A stretch of DNA of 64,000 bases from Desertivirga xinjiangensis. Its GTDB lineage: Bacteria; Bacteroidota; Bacteroidia; Sphingobacteriales; Sphingobacteriaceae. The notes beneath the pieces are model-generated. The model did not search any database and was not told the DNA's origin. It saw only the letters and a program-made list of their open reading frames with translations. Below, piece by piece: positions 45,815-54,857 of the stretch; within the stretch, counting starts at the first letter, position 1; each line of letters begins with the position of its first letter. Where the stretch lies: NCBI RefSeq assembly GCF_024436435.1, contig NZ_JAFMZP010000001.1, positions 1 to 64,000 on the forward strand, read 5' to 3'. A program made the position numbers and the translations under genes.

Positions 45815-45822
45815 CAAAGTTA
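45815..45822 (-). promoter_or_regulatory. -7 box of rpoD
   Basis: Minus-strand TAACTTTG matches TAnnTTTG, about 33 nt before the start codon. No TTTG is found 19 nt upstream, so the -33 is weak. Confidence 0.45.
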
Positions 45823-46046
45823 AAAACTTTTACTGCTTTTAACGGTAAAATGTGCGAAAAGTTGTAATAAAAAATTTTTAATAATGCAATATGTAAATAG
45901 CAAAAATCATTCCATTTACAGAAAAAAAATCCCCTTTTAACACTTTATAACATTAGGCTGCGAATCTTCTAATGTGACGTTGCTTTCAACATGATGCATT
46001 GAAAACCAAAGCTCTGCATCAAGGTTCGAAGGAATTTAAATAGGTT

Positions 46047-46883
46047 TTATATATTAGTTAATTTGAATGACTCACCCAAGCGCAGTCCCCTTTCAGTTTC
46101 TACTAAGGTGCAGCATTCGTTCACCGCATCGTGCTCAAAAAACAAGATGTAATTATTTTTAAAAGCTTCTTCTAAAAAACTTTTCTTTTCATTCATTGAG
46201 GTTAAAGGGAAAACGTCGTAGCCGGCAACGTAAGGCACCGGAATATGACCAGCTGTAGGAATCAGGTCGGCAACAAAAACGATCGTTTTGTCTTTGTATG
46301 TCAGCTGCGGCAGCATCATTGCGTCAGTATGGCCGTAGGTGAAGCGAATGTTGAAATCAGGAATAAAGCCGGCAATTTGCTCATTTACAAACTTTAGCTG
46401 TCCGGATTGATGTATCGGAACAATGTTTTCTTTTAGGAAAGAGGCTTTTTCCCGCTCATTAGGATTTATCGCCCAGTCCCAATGTCGCTGATTTGTCCAA
46501 TACACAGCATTTTTAAAAGCTGGAATTAACTTATCCTGTTGTCGTTCAATAGCACCTCCAACATGGTCAAGGTGTAAATGCGTAAGAAACACATCGGTTA
46601 TGTCATCCTTATGAAATCCATATTCCGCTAAAGATTTTTCGAGACTAGAATTTCCATGCAGATAGTAGTAGTTTAGGAACTTTTCAGTCTGTTTGTTGCC
46701 AATCCCTGTATCAACAAGAATCAGCCGGTTGCCATCTTCAACAAGCAAAGAGCGCATTGCCAGGTCACAAAGATTATTTTCATCGGCCGGATTAGTTTTT
46801 TGCCAGATACTTTTTGGCACCACCCCAAACATAGCTCCTCCATCCAGTTTAAAGTTTCCGGTTTCAATGCTGTAAAGTTTCAT
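46047..46883 (-). CDS. MBL-fold metallo-hydrolase
   Basis: 278 residues. THLHLDHVGGA near 106-116 carries the HxHxDH zinc motif; TYGHTDAM and FVADLIPTAGHIP add further ligands, and FEHDAVNEC holds the last His. Longer than and only distantly like the MBL protein at 8874-9656. Similar proteins hydrolyse lactones or are glyoxalase-like; the substrate is not known. It lies upstream of rpoD on the same strand with 264 nt between, so it is probably separate. Confidence 0.85.
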   Translation of the reverse strand: MKLYSIETGNFKLDGGAMFGVVPKSIWQKTNPADENNLCDLAMRSLLVEDGNRLILVDTGIGNKQTEKFLNYYYLHGNSSLEKSLAEYGFHKDDITDVFLTHLHLDHVGGAIERQQDKLIPAFKNAVYWTNQRHWDWAINPNEREKASFLKENIVPIHQSGQLKFVNEQIAGFIPDFNIRFTYGHTDAMMLPQLTYKDKTIVFVADLIPTAGHIPVPYVAGYDVFPLTSMNEKKSFLEEAFKNNYILFFEHDAVNECCTLVETERGLRLGESFKLTNI

Positions 46884-46951
46884 AGAAGTTATGAAGCGTT
46901 GTATTAATGTTTAAATGCGTGTCATCTCCCAAAATATGGAGATGTCTATAA

Positions 46952-46979
46952 TAAAAAAGACCTGCCACTAAGGCAGGTC
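46952..46979 (-). terminator. lpdA terminator
   Basis: GACCTGCC (46959-46966) pairs with GGCAGGTC (46972-46979); on the minus strand a T6 run follows. It lies 40 nt after the lpdA stop. Confidence 0.88.
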
Positions 46980-47019
46980 GGATATATAAAGATGATTCTA
47001 TTGCTTATTTTATAGGTTT

Positions 47020-48408
47020 TTATAAGTGGATGACCTCACCGTATGCATCTGCAGCAGCTTCCATAATAGCTTCACTCATGGTTGGGTGTGGGTGAACCGT
47101 TTTGACGATGTCCATTCCTGTAGTTTCCAATTTACGGGCAACAACAACCTCTGCTATCATTTCAGTAACATTAGCTCCAATTAAATGTGCACCCAGGAAC
47201 TCACCATATTTAGCGTCAAAGATCACTTTAACAAAGCCATCTTTGTTGCCGCCTGCACTTGCTTTACCCGAAGCAGAGAAAGGAAATTTTCCAACTTTAA
47301 TTTCATAGCCAGCATCCTTAGCTGCTTTTTCAGTGAAACCTACTGAAGCAATTTCAGGAGAGCAATAGGTACATCCGGGGATGTTGTTATAATTTAAAGG
47401 CTCCGGATGGTGGCCTGCAATCTTTTCAACGCAAATGATACCTTCAGCCGAGGCAACGTGTGCCAGGGCCTGTCCCTTCACAATGTCGCCAATAGCATAA
47501 ACGCCTTCAATATTGGTTTTGTAGAAGTCGTCAACAAGTACGCGTCCTTTGTCGGTTTTAACACCAACTTCTTCCAGACCGATGTTTTCGATGTTTGGAG
47601 TAATTCCAACAGCCGAAAGCACGATATCTGCCTCCAAAGTTTCAACACCTTTTGCTGTTTTAACCTGAGCTTTGCAGCCATTTCCTGAAGTATCAACAGA
47701 TTCAACGTTCGCATTTGTTAGAATATTGATACCTGCTTTTTTCAGGCTGCGTTCCAGTTGTTTCGAAATTTCTTCGTCTTCCACCGGCACAATGCGGTCC
47801 ATAAACTCAACTACGGTTACCTTGGTACCCATTGCATTATAGAAATAGGCTAACTCGATTCCAATTGCGCCTGAACCTACCACTATTAAGCTTTTAGGTT
47901 GTTCAGGAAGGTTCATAGCCTGGCGATAACCAATAATTTTCTTGCCATCCTGTTTTAAGTTGGGCAATTCGCGTGAGCGGGCGCCAGTGGCGAGAATGGT
48001 ATGTTTAGCGGTATATTCCTTAGCTGATCCATCAGCGGCTTTAACCTCAATTTTACCGCCTTTTTTAATTTTAGCAGTCCCCATGATCACGTCAATCTTG
48101 TTCTTTTTCATCAGAAACTGGATGCCTTTGCTCATCCCATCGGCTACGCCGCGGCTACGCTTAACAACAGCGCCAAAGTCAGCTTCTCCACCCTGAACTT
48201 TAATTCCATAGTCTTCTGCATGATTTATATATTCGAAAACCTGCGCGCTTTTCAAAAGGGCCTTGGTTGGGATACAGCCCCAGTTAAGACAGATACCACC
48301 AAGCGATTCGCGCTCTACAACAGCGGTTTTTAATCCAAGCTGCGCTCCGCGAATTGCAGCCACATAACCTCCCGGGCCGCTTCCAATAACTATTAAGTCG
48401 TAATTCAT
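47020..48408 (-). CDS. lpdA: Dihydrolipoyl dehydrogenase (E3)
   Basis: 462 residues. FAD/NAD+ enzyme re-oxidising lipoamide in the pyruvate and 2-oxoglutarate dehydrogenase complexes. FAD motif GSGPGGYVAAIRGAQLG (8-24); redox-active disulfide in GGICLNWGCIPTKALL; NAD motif VVGSGAIGIELAYFY; the C-terminal HPHPTMSEAI supplies the His-Glu pair for catalysis. No E1 or E2 genes are adjacent. Confidence 0.95.
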   Translation of the reverse strand: MNYDLIVIGSGPGGYVAAIRGAQLGLKTAVVERESLGGICLNWGCIPTKALLKSAQVFEYINHAEDYGIKVQGGEADFGAVVKRSRGVADGMSKGIQFLMKKNKIDVIMGTAKIKKGGKIEVKAADGSAKEYTAKHTILATGARSRELPNLKQDGKKIIGYRQAMNLPEQPKSLIVVGSGAIGIELAYFYNAMGTKVTVVEFMDRIVPVEDEEISKQLERSLKKAGINILTNANVESVDTSGNGCKAQVKTAKGVETLEADIVLSAVGITPNIENIGLEEVGVKTDKGRVLVDDFYKTNIEGVYAIGDIVKGQALAHVASAEGIICVEKIAGHHPEPLNYNNIPGCTYCSPEIASVGFTEKAAKDAGYEIKVGKFPFSASGKASAGGNKDGFVKVIFDAKYGEFLGAHLIGANVTEMIAEVVVARKLETTGMDIVKTVHPHPTMSEAIMEAAADAYGEVIHL

Positions 48409-48642
48409 CAGAATATTTATTTGTTTTTTATTGCCTGATGTGCCTGCCTGCTTACCTGATTTTGGCAGGTTTCATCTGAATTTCAATGTTTAAAATTTTT
48501 GTTGTGGCAAATCTACAAATTGTGTGGGGTTTACAAAAAGAAATCCGATTACATTGCAGTTTCGTGTAGAACCTTTTTATCTAAACGATTCGAATAGTTA
48601 CTGCTTGCATCAGTATCCTTGCCGAGAGTATCTGCTTATTTT

Positions 48643-49593
48643 TTATTTTTCAAACTTAATATCCCCATTGGGCAGATCAAATTCAGGCTCTTCGATATAC
48701 CTGGGTTTACGCTTTTCGCGAAGTCCGTTTGGCTCCGGCGGCGGGATTAGAGCCTGTAAGGCTAATATATCCTGAAGTATTTTGTTGCCCAGATAATCAT
48801 TCATTGGCTCCAGCTTCTCTTCCACTTTTAGTTCTTCATCCGGATTACTTTCCTGAACAGGGGGAGTATGCCATGCCCCTATGATCTCCGCAGGGCTCCA
48901 TTCTTTTGAATTGATACTTTGGAGTCCATCCAGTTTATCCTCCTTATAGGCATGAAGAGACATACTCAGCACAATCACCCGGTTAGCAGGCAAAACTTCA
49001 TCGAACACCCATTCCTGCGCATCCACAGCCATTCCGCGTCTGATACGGAGATCCCGGTACCCTATATAACTGTAGACCTCCTTTTTAAAATCAAACGATG
49101 CCAGTGTCAGCCTTAAAGTATACCATCGGTGATTCTGTTTGGGGCCTGTAAAAAGCTGATCCTTACGGATAGCCGGTAAATTAACCTGAACTTTACCCTC
49201 CTGGTTTAATGAAACAGCGGGACGCACTTTCATCACTTTATCCAGCGGCGAATTTTTATTAAACTGAAAACCCTCCAGGAAGCTCAGTTCTCCGTCATGA
49301 AGATCCCTTTCCCCTCTTTGTTTCGTTTTGCTGGCTGTAATACTTTGCCGCAACACACCGCAGAGCCGGTTAACCATCTCACCATCATAACCGGCATAAA
49401 TATGATGAAAAACATCGCGCATTATTCGCCCGGTGGTGGCGCATAAGCCGAATTCCTTCCCCGCTTGCTTGGAATTGTTTGTCTGCTTAACCTTTTTAGG
49501 CTTCATCTGAAGAATCCGCATATTGCGATAAGTACGATATACCAAATTGGAGAAAGCTCCATGGATGCCGCCAAACTTGTCTACTATTGCCAT
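48643..49593 (-). CDS. Uncharacterised protein, lineage-specific family
   Basis: 316 residues, no signal peptide or membrane helix. The N-terminal GGIHGAFSNLVYRTYRNMRILQ and NSKQAGKEFGLC, and a central GERDLHDGELSFLEGFQFN, look like conserved signatures. I recall similar proteins in Sphingobacteriaceae, sometimes in several copies, but no function. The middle (about 150-240) is predicted beta-rich; the C-terminus (240-316) is acidic, Pro-rich and probably disordered. It is flanked upstream by a large nested palindrome. Confidence 0.65.
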   Translation of the reverse strand: MAIVDKFGGIHGAFSNLVYRTYRNMRILQMKPKKVKQTNNSKQAGKEFGLCATTGRIMRDVFHHIYAGYDGEMVNRLCGVLRQSITASKTKQRGERDLHDGELSFLEGFQFNKNSPLDKVMKVRPAVSLNQEGKVQVNLPAIRKDQLFTGPKQNHRWYTLRLTLASFDFKKEVYSYIGYRDLRIRRGMAVDAQEWVFDEVLPANRVIVLSMSLHAYKEDKLDGLQSINSKEWSPAEIIGAWHTPPVQESNPDEELKVEEKLEPMNDYLGNKILQDILALQALIPPPEPNGLREKRKPRYIEEPEFDLPNGDIKFEK

Positions 49594-49699
49594 GATGAAA
49601 AAGAAATATAACAGAAAGATACACAGGGAGGCAGGAGATTTAAATGACGCAGATCATATTTGATAAAAAAAAGATCCTGACCAAAGAGCCCCCCTCAGA

Positions 49700-49841
49700 C
49701 CCCCAACTCCTAAACGAAATATGTATGTCTCACATAGTTATCATTGTTTAATCAGCACCGAGTCCGGGTTTCACTACCAGAAACGCGGACTCATCCGGCA
49801 CACAGCCCTGATTTAAAATAGAGACATACATAAGTTGGGGG
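49700..49841. repeat. Nested inverted repeat, possible miniature mobile element or structured RNA
   Basis: Four concentric arm pairs: CCCCCAACT 49700-49708 / 49833-49841; ATGTATGTCTC 49721-49731 / 49821-49831; TTTAATCAG 49747-49755 / 49808-49817 (one bulge); GAGTCCG..TTTC 49760-49772 / 49780-49792. The core is GC-rich against AT-rich flanks. No open frame lies inside. Confidence 0.6.
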
Positions 49842-50053
49842 TAAGTTGGGGAGGATGCGAGGAACCGCGGGTGACGCTAGGGGTAGGGATAGTTGGATGT
49901 TAGATTGGCTTTTGGAACTGCAATATCTGTTCCTTTTTTAACTTGAAATTAACCTTAACAAGTTATTTACTTTAAGTTCCAACCCTTGCATTAAAAATGC
50001 TAAGTTTTTAATCTTCCTTCGAAAAAGTTGTCTCAAAGGGATGTCTTAAATTG

Positions 50054-50094
50054 TTTTCGTTAATAAAAAATAGTTAAATTACATTTTCGTTAAT
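50054..50094. promoter_or_regulatory. Two direct repeats upstream of the TonB receptor
   Basis: TTTTCGTTAAT occurs at 50054-50064 and again at 50084-50094, exactly 30 nt (three helical turns) apart, ~70 nt before the -7 box. This could be a tandem operator; the regulator is unknown. Confidence 0.35.
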
Positions 50095-50161
50095 TATTCG
50101 TGAATTTATTATTATTTTTTAATTATATCGCTGCTTCGATTTAAAATTTATCAATTATCCT

Positions 50162-50169
50162 TACATTTG
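50162..50169 (+). promoter_or_regulatory. -7 promoter box of the TonB receptor operon
   Basis: TACATTTG matches TAnnTTTG exactly, 35 nt before the ATG; a TTTA at 50140-50143 is a near -33 match with an 18-nt spacer. Confidence 0.6.
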
Positions 50170-50204
50170 CTGGCAACATTCACAAAATAAAAAATCAGCA
50201 AAGT

Positions 50205-52766
50205 ATGAGGAAAGTTTACGTTCCAATAATTACAGTTTACATTCTTATGTTGACTGTAACGACAGGATTTGCTCAGGGAATACTAAAGGGAAAAGTAATT
50301 GATGCCGTAACTAAAGAATCTCTTCCTGGAGCATCTGTGGTTATAAGAGGCACATCAACGGCGGCTCCCACTAGTCTTGACGGGTCATTTTCAATAAAAG
50401 CAGAGACATCAGATGTAACAATAGTAATAAGTTATGTTGGATATGTACAAAAAGAGCTTACCGTTTACGAAATTTCCGGAACTAAAAATGTAGGAACTGT
50501 TTCATTGGAGTCGAGCTCGGCTTTGACTGAGGTAGTAGTAACAGCTAATAACATTGCCATTGACAGGAAAACTCCGGTAGCTGTATCAACGGTGGGATCA
50601 GTACAAATTGAAGAGAAGCTGGGCAATCAGGAGTTTCCGGAATTACTAAAATCAACGCCGGGTGTTTACGCTACGAAAGCGGGAGGTGGTTACGGGGATT
50701 CAAGAATAAACCTAAGAGGATTTCAAAGTGAAAATATCGCAGTGATGATCAATGGTATTCCGATCAACGGAATGGAGAACGGAGCCGTTTATTGGTCAAA
50801 CTGGGCTGGATTAACCGACGTTACACGATCGATGCAGGTACAAAGAGGGCTTGGAGCTTCGAAAGTAGCTGTACCTTCTGTCGGTGGTACTATTAATATT
50901 ATCACCCGGAGTACCGATACCGAAAAAGGCGGATCGATATATCAAGGGTTTGGGAATAATGACTATAACAAAACGACATTTTCCTATTCGTCCGGTTTGT
51001 CTGAAAAGGGATGGGCTTTTTCAGTTTCCGGTGCAAAGACTAAAGGTGACGGTTGGGCGCAGGGGTTAGACTTCGAAGGGTATAATTACTTTTTTAACGT
51101 CTCAAAAATTATAAACTCTAATCATACATTGTCTCTGACAGGTTTTGGTGCTCCTCAAACTCATGCTCAAAGATACTTCCGCCAAACGATTCAGACCTAT
51201 AGAGACGCTCCTGCAGGTATAAGATATAATGCCGATGACAGGGGAGTATTGAATGGCGAAACAATTAATCTGGGTGTGAATTTTTACCATAAACCACAGT
51301 TTTCATTAAACCATTACTGGACCATAGACGAAAAATCGTCTTTGTCTACAGCAGCGTACGTTTCAATAGGACGAGGGGGCTCCAGACTGGATGAAAAGAG
51401 TTCATCGTTTCCTGCACTCACTGATTTTAGAACAGGCGATGAATATTCTCCCATTGACCTTGATACGATTGTTCAGATGAACGTAAACTCAGCTGATGGA
51501 AGATCACTGGCCTGGTTAAGCGAAACTCGCAACGATCATAAATGGTACGGCGTTTTAAGTACTTATCAGCGTGAAGTAACCGATAGACTAAATCTGCTAG
51601 CCGGACTTGATTTGAGGTATTATGAGGGTGAACACTACAAAAAAGTGATAGATCCCTGGGGAGGCGATTACATTTTAAATACCACTGATGTAAATAATCC
51701 TAATTCAAGAAAAGGAATAGGCGACAGATGGAGTTACAATGATAAAGGAATTGTCCTTTGGCAAGGTGGATTTATTCAAGGAGAATACTCTGAAGGGCCT
51801 TTGTCTGCATTTATTTCCGGTGCTTTGTCCAATACTTCCTATAAAAGGATAGATTATTTCAAATACACAGAATCAGACCCTTTGCGGGAAACAGATTTTG
51901 TAAACTTTATTGGCTTCCAGACAAAAGGGGGTGCAAATTACAATCTTGATGCTAAGCATAATGTATTTGCTAATCTTGGATATTTTGAAAAAGCGCCCTT
52001 TTTTAACGCGGTATATGTTAATAATGCTAACGTTGCTAACAAGGATGCAAAGAACGAGAAGATCCTTAGTTATGAATTAGGATACGGTTATCGGAGCGCA
52101 AAGCTGTCTGCTAACGTAAACCTTTACCGCACCAGGTGGAATGACAAGGCTTTTACGAAAACTTATTATGGCCAGGGCAATGAGCGGTTAGTAGCTAATC
52201 TTTTGGGAGTCGATGCGCTTCATCAGGGCGTGGAGCTTGATTTCAGATATAAACCTTTAAATGTAGTTACTATAACAGGAATGTTATCGGTAGGTGACTG
52301 GAAGTGGAAGAATAACCTGGAAGGTGTAACCCTGTATGATGATAATCAGAACTTAATTGAAACTGTGAACGTGTATACCAAGGACATAAACGTGGGTGAC
52401 GCGGCCCAAACTACGGCTGCTTTAGGTGTGGACTTCAACGTTACAAGGGAGCTGAAAATTGGTGCTGACTATAACTACTATGGCAACTTTACTTCAGATT
52501 TTAATGTGCTTAATTTAAATACCCAGGGATTAAAGCCATGGGTTGTGCCAGATTATGGATTGTTTGACATTAATGCAGTAATCAGGTTCAAAATAAATGG
52601 ATTAAATGCCTCTTTATTTGGAAACGTAAACAATGTTTTCAATACCGAGTATATTTCTGATTCAACTGCCCAATTTGGTACTGATGGCATTAACAACGCA
52701 TCGAATTCAACAGTGTTTTTTGGCGTAGGCAGAACCTGGACCACTGGTTTAAAAGTTAATTTCTAA
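50205..52766 (+). CDS. TonB-dependent outer-membrane receptor with carboxypeptidase-regulatory-like domain
   Basis: 853 residues with a signal peptide (~1-24, ending GFAQG). Residues ~25-105 form a CarboxypepD_reg-like beta-sandwich (GKVIDAVTKESLPGASVVIRGT). A plug domain follows (STPGVYATKAGGGYGDSRINLRGF, VMINGIPINGMENGAVYWSNW), then a ~600-residue beta-barrel ending WTTGLKVNF. The carried ligand cannot be deduced; it does not look like a SusC with a SusD partner. It is followed after 10 nt by a four-repeat lipoprotein, probably its surface partner. Confidence 0.9.
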   Translation: MRKVYVPIITVYILMLTVTTGFAQGILKGKVIDAVTKESLPGASVVIRGTSTAAPTSLDGSFSIKAETSDVTIVISYVGYVQKELTVYEISGTKNVGTVSLESSSALTEVVVTANNIAIDRKTPVAVSTVGSVQIEEKLGNQEFPELLKSTPGVYATKAGGGYGDSRINLRGFQSENIAVMINGIPINGMENGAVYWSNWAGLTDVTRSMQVQRGLGASKVAVPSVGGTINIITRSTDTEKGGSIYQGFGNNDYNKTTFSYSSGLSEKGWAFSVSGAKTKGDGWAQGLDFEGYNYFFNVSKIINSNHTLSLTGFGAPQTHAQRYFRQTIQTYRDAPAGIRYNADDRGVLNGETINLGVNFYHKPQFSLNHYWTIDEKSSLSTAAYVSIGRGGSRLDEKSSSFPALTDFRTGDEYSPIDLDTIVQMNVNSADGRSLAWLSETRNDHKWYGVLSTYQREVTDRLNLLAGLDLRYYEGEHYKKVIDPWGGDYILNTTDVNNPNSRKGIGDRWSYNDKGIVLWQGGFIQGEYSEGPLSAFISGALSNTSYKRIDYFKYTESDPLRETDFVNFIGFQTKGGANYNLDAKHNVFANLGYFEKAPFFNAVYVNNANVANKDAKNEKILSYELGYGYRSAKLSANVNLYRTRWNDKAFTKTYYGQGNERLVANLLGVDALHQGVELDFRYKPLNVVTITGMLSVGDWKWKNNLEGVTLYDDNQNLIETVNVYTKDINVGDAAQTTAALGVDFNVTRELKIGADYNYYGNFTSDFNVLNLNTQGLKPWVVPDYGLFDINAVIRFKINGLNASLFGNVNNVFNTEYISDSTAQFGTDGINNASNSTVFFGVGRTWTTGLKVNF

Positions 52767-52776
52767 AACTATAGAT

Positions 52777-53898
52777 ATGAAAAAAATTATTTATTTACTT
52801 TCTTTAGTATTGGTGGCTATTACAGCCTGCGATCCGTTGGAAGATACTTATAATGAGTTGGATAAAACCAACAGTGAAAAAGGATATGATCTTGTTGTTC
52901 CATTAGCTTCTGCCGATTATTCATTGCTGAATGGAGTCAGTGGGGCTGGAAACATAGTAAAAAACAATAATTTCAACCACATCGATTCTGTTAAAACATT
53001 TGTCCCTGTAATTTTAAGTAAAAAGTTCCCGCAGTTGGGTAAAGGTTCTTCCGCTTTGGTGACTTATGATTATTATAATGCTATAAAAATAAAACAAACT
53101 GCTTCATTTACTTTAACTGCTTCGGACTACACTGCCATAGGTATCAATTTTCCCAATTTGAGTAGCGAGGCTCAGATCCTAAGTGCAGTGAGATATAAGT
53201 ATCCAAACCCTGCTCAATATGATGTGGTTACTTTGACGTACGAATACCGTGTCTCAGGGGTAACCACTACGCAAACCAGCAGACTGGTTTACATCGGCGA
53301 CACCTGGTATATTGCTTTTATTCCCTCTGCCAATGACTATAAGGCGATGGCACAAAATTTCTCCAATTTCGGAAATCGCACCACTGCTAAAGAGAATTTA
53401 GGCATTTACTTTGGTGAACTATTTCCTTATAACAAAACCGGCGATACCCGTGCTGCAATTTATGTGTATTCATACACGGATGCTAATAATGTCCGTCATA
53501 ATGAAGATAACCTTGTTATATTCAAATACGATGGAGCTAAATGGCTTGCAGTTGAAGACGTAACTAAGCAAACCTTGCAGTTCGGCCATGATGGTGGACA
53601 GTGGGTTCCCGACAATACGATCAAGCTTAGTCTGGCAAGCAGTGATTACACAGCTATCGGAGCACTTGTAACCAATGAAGCAGCTAAAGCCAGTATAACA
53701 AGATATGGGAACTTTGATAAGAGATTATCCTCTGATGAAGATATCATAAAATATTTGGGGGCCTGGTTGAAATCGAAATATCCGGCTTCAGAAGTTGGTC
53801 AGAAATATTTGATTACTTTTAAAACATTTAATCCATCTGGTACTGAGGAGCTACATCTTATACTGAATGCCAGCGGCGCTTACGAAGAAGTTGAATAA
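52777..53898 (+). CDS. Lipoprotein with four internal repeats, putative TonB-receptor partner
   Basis: 373 residues. Lipobox AITAC with Cys18. Four repeats each begin with a [small]-x-D-Y motif: DY at 47-48, 117-118, 187-188 and 290-291; the first three are exactly 70 residues apart. Each unit continues with an N-F or similar, a short helix, a (Y/F)P turn and a V-x-Y-x-Y strand. The family is unknown to me. The location directly after a TonB receptor suggests a surface-exposed binding or substrate-capturing role. Confidence 0.75.
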   Translation: MKKIIYLLSLVLVAITACDPLEDTYNELDKTNSEKGYDLVVPLASADYSLLNGVSGAGNIVKNNNFNHIDSVKTFVPVILSKKFPQLGKGSSALVTYDYYNAIKIKQTASFTLTASDYTAIGINFPNLSSEAQILSAVRYKYPNPAQYDVVTLTYEYRVSGVTTTQTSRLVYIGDTWYIAFIPSANDYKAMAQNFSNFGNRTTAKENLGIYFGELFPYNKTGDTRAAIYVYSYTDANNVRHNEDNLVIFKYDGAKWLAVEDVTKQTLQFGHDGGQWVPDNTIKLSLASSDYTAIGALVTNEAAKASITRYGNFDKRLSSDEDIIKYLGAWLKSKYPASEVGQKYLITFKTFNPSGTEELHLILNASGAYEEVE

Positions 53899-53917
53899 TC
53901 AGCAGTGATCTATTAGA

Positions 53918-53951
53918 TAAAAGCCGTCTCACACAAAAGAGGCGGCTTTTA
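53918..53951 (+). terminator. Terminator of the TonB receptor-lipoprotein operon
   Basis: TAAAAGCCG (53918-53926) pairs with CGGCTTTTA (53943-53951); the T4 run is inside the right arm. Inner TCT/AGA bases extend the stem. Confidence 0.8.
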
Positions 53952-54037
53952 CGTTGGAGAGAATGCATAGGTTCATATTAGTAAAATTTTAAGACTTTTT
54001 GCCTTAAATGGCTCCATAAAAAACCTTTAGAAAAAAC

Positions 54038-54068
54038 TTTCCCTAATAATATATTTTAGCTAACTTTG
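54038..54068 (+). promoter_or_regulatory. Promoter of the yceD-rpmF-plsX-fabH cluster
   Basis: TTTC at 54038-54041 (one mismatch to TTTG), exactly 19 nt, then TAACTTTG at 54061-54068. The mRNA leader before the start codon would be only ~14 nt. Confidence 0.6.
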
Positions 54069-54087
54069 CAGGCTCAATTGACGTGCT

Positions 54088-54633
54088 TTGAAATCGTTAC
54101 AGGAATATCATATACCGTTTACCGGGTTGAAGGAAGGGAAGCATCAGTTTGAGTTTGATATTGATCAGCGCTTTTTTAATGAGTTTGAATACTCTCTTGT
54201 TAAAAATGGTCAATTGAAAGTGGAGCTGGAGTTGGATAAGCAGGAAACAATGCTCATCCTGCAATTCGTGATTAAGGGAAGCATTTTTCTTAACTGCGAT
54301 ATATGTCTTTCTGACTTTCCAACTGTTGTTGACTCCAGGGAGCAGCAGATCGTAAAGTTCAGTGATGATGAGAACCTGGAACATGATACCGATGAAATCA
54401 TCATTCTGGGAAAAAACGAGCATGAGGTTGATGTTTCAACGCTGATTTATGAATATATAAATTTGGCTGTTCCTTATTTTCACCGCTGTGACGATCAGGG
54501 AAATACTCAGTGGTGTGATAAAGAGATGGTTGAAAAGTTGAGTAAGCTTTCAGGAAATCAAAAAGACGAAGAAGAAGAGAATACTGCTGCGGACCCACGC
54601 TGGGACGCTTTAAAGAATATAAAAAACAATTAA
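54088..54633 (+). CDS. yceD: DUF177/YceD-family protein
   Basis: 181 residues. The start codon is TTG: no ATG fits and the protein begins MKSLQEYHIPFTGL as in relatives. CDICLSDF and the later YFHRCDDQGNTQWCD give two Cys pairs. YceD (DUF177) is tied to 23S rRNA accumulation and is almost always next to rpmF, as here (17 nt). First gene of the fatty-acid/ribosome cluster. Confidence 0.85.
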   Translation: MKSLQEYHIPFTGLKEGKHQFEFDIDQRFFNEFEYSLVKNGQLKVELELDKQETMLILQFVIKGSIFLNCDICLSDFPTVVDSREQQIVKFSDDENLEHDTDEIIILGKNEHEVDVSTLIYEYINLAVPYFHRCDDQGNTQWCDKEMVEKLSKLSGNQKDEEEENTAADPRWDALKNIKNN

Positions 54634-54650
54634 TTAAATAAAACAGGAAC

Positions 54651-54842
54651 ATGGCACATCCAAAACGGAAAATATCCAAGTCAAGAAGAGATAAGAGAAG
54701 AACTCACTATAAGGCTGAGGCTCCAGGCTTGTTTACATGCAAAACTACAGGTGCGGTTCACTTAGCTCACCGTGCATACAACGTTGACGGTAACCTGTAT
54801 TACAAAGGGAAATTAGTTATAGAAAATACCTCAATTGCTTAA
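54651..54842 (+). CDS. rpmF: Ribosomal protein bL32
   Basis: 63 residues. [22 protein letters not shown] is the typical L32 start; the C-terminal part has no four-Cys zinc ribbon, only one Cys in FTCKTTG, so it is the C-minus form. It is located between yceD and plsX, the standard order. Confidence 0.96.
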   Translation: MAHPKRKISKSRRDKRRTHYKAEAPGLFTCKTTGAVHLAHRAYNVDGNLYYKGKLVIENTSIA

Positions 54843-54857
54843 GCTTAATTTTCTGAA

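Larger units (their letters stand above)
49594..50204. other. 611-nt intergenic region with nested palindrome and direct repeats
   Basis: No gene is visible. It contains a 142-nt nested inverted repeat (49700-49841), a weak GGAAC/GTTCC hairpin followed by T6 near 49915-49940, then an AT-rich stretch with two copies of TTTTCGTTAAT and the TonB-receptor promoter. Confidence 0.7.

Noticed and set aside
48443-48469. Hairpin CCTGCC/GGCAGG upstream of lpdA
   Set aside because: Only 6 bp with a 15-nt loop; too weak to call a regulatory element.
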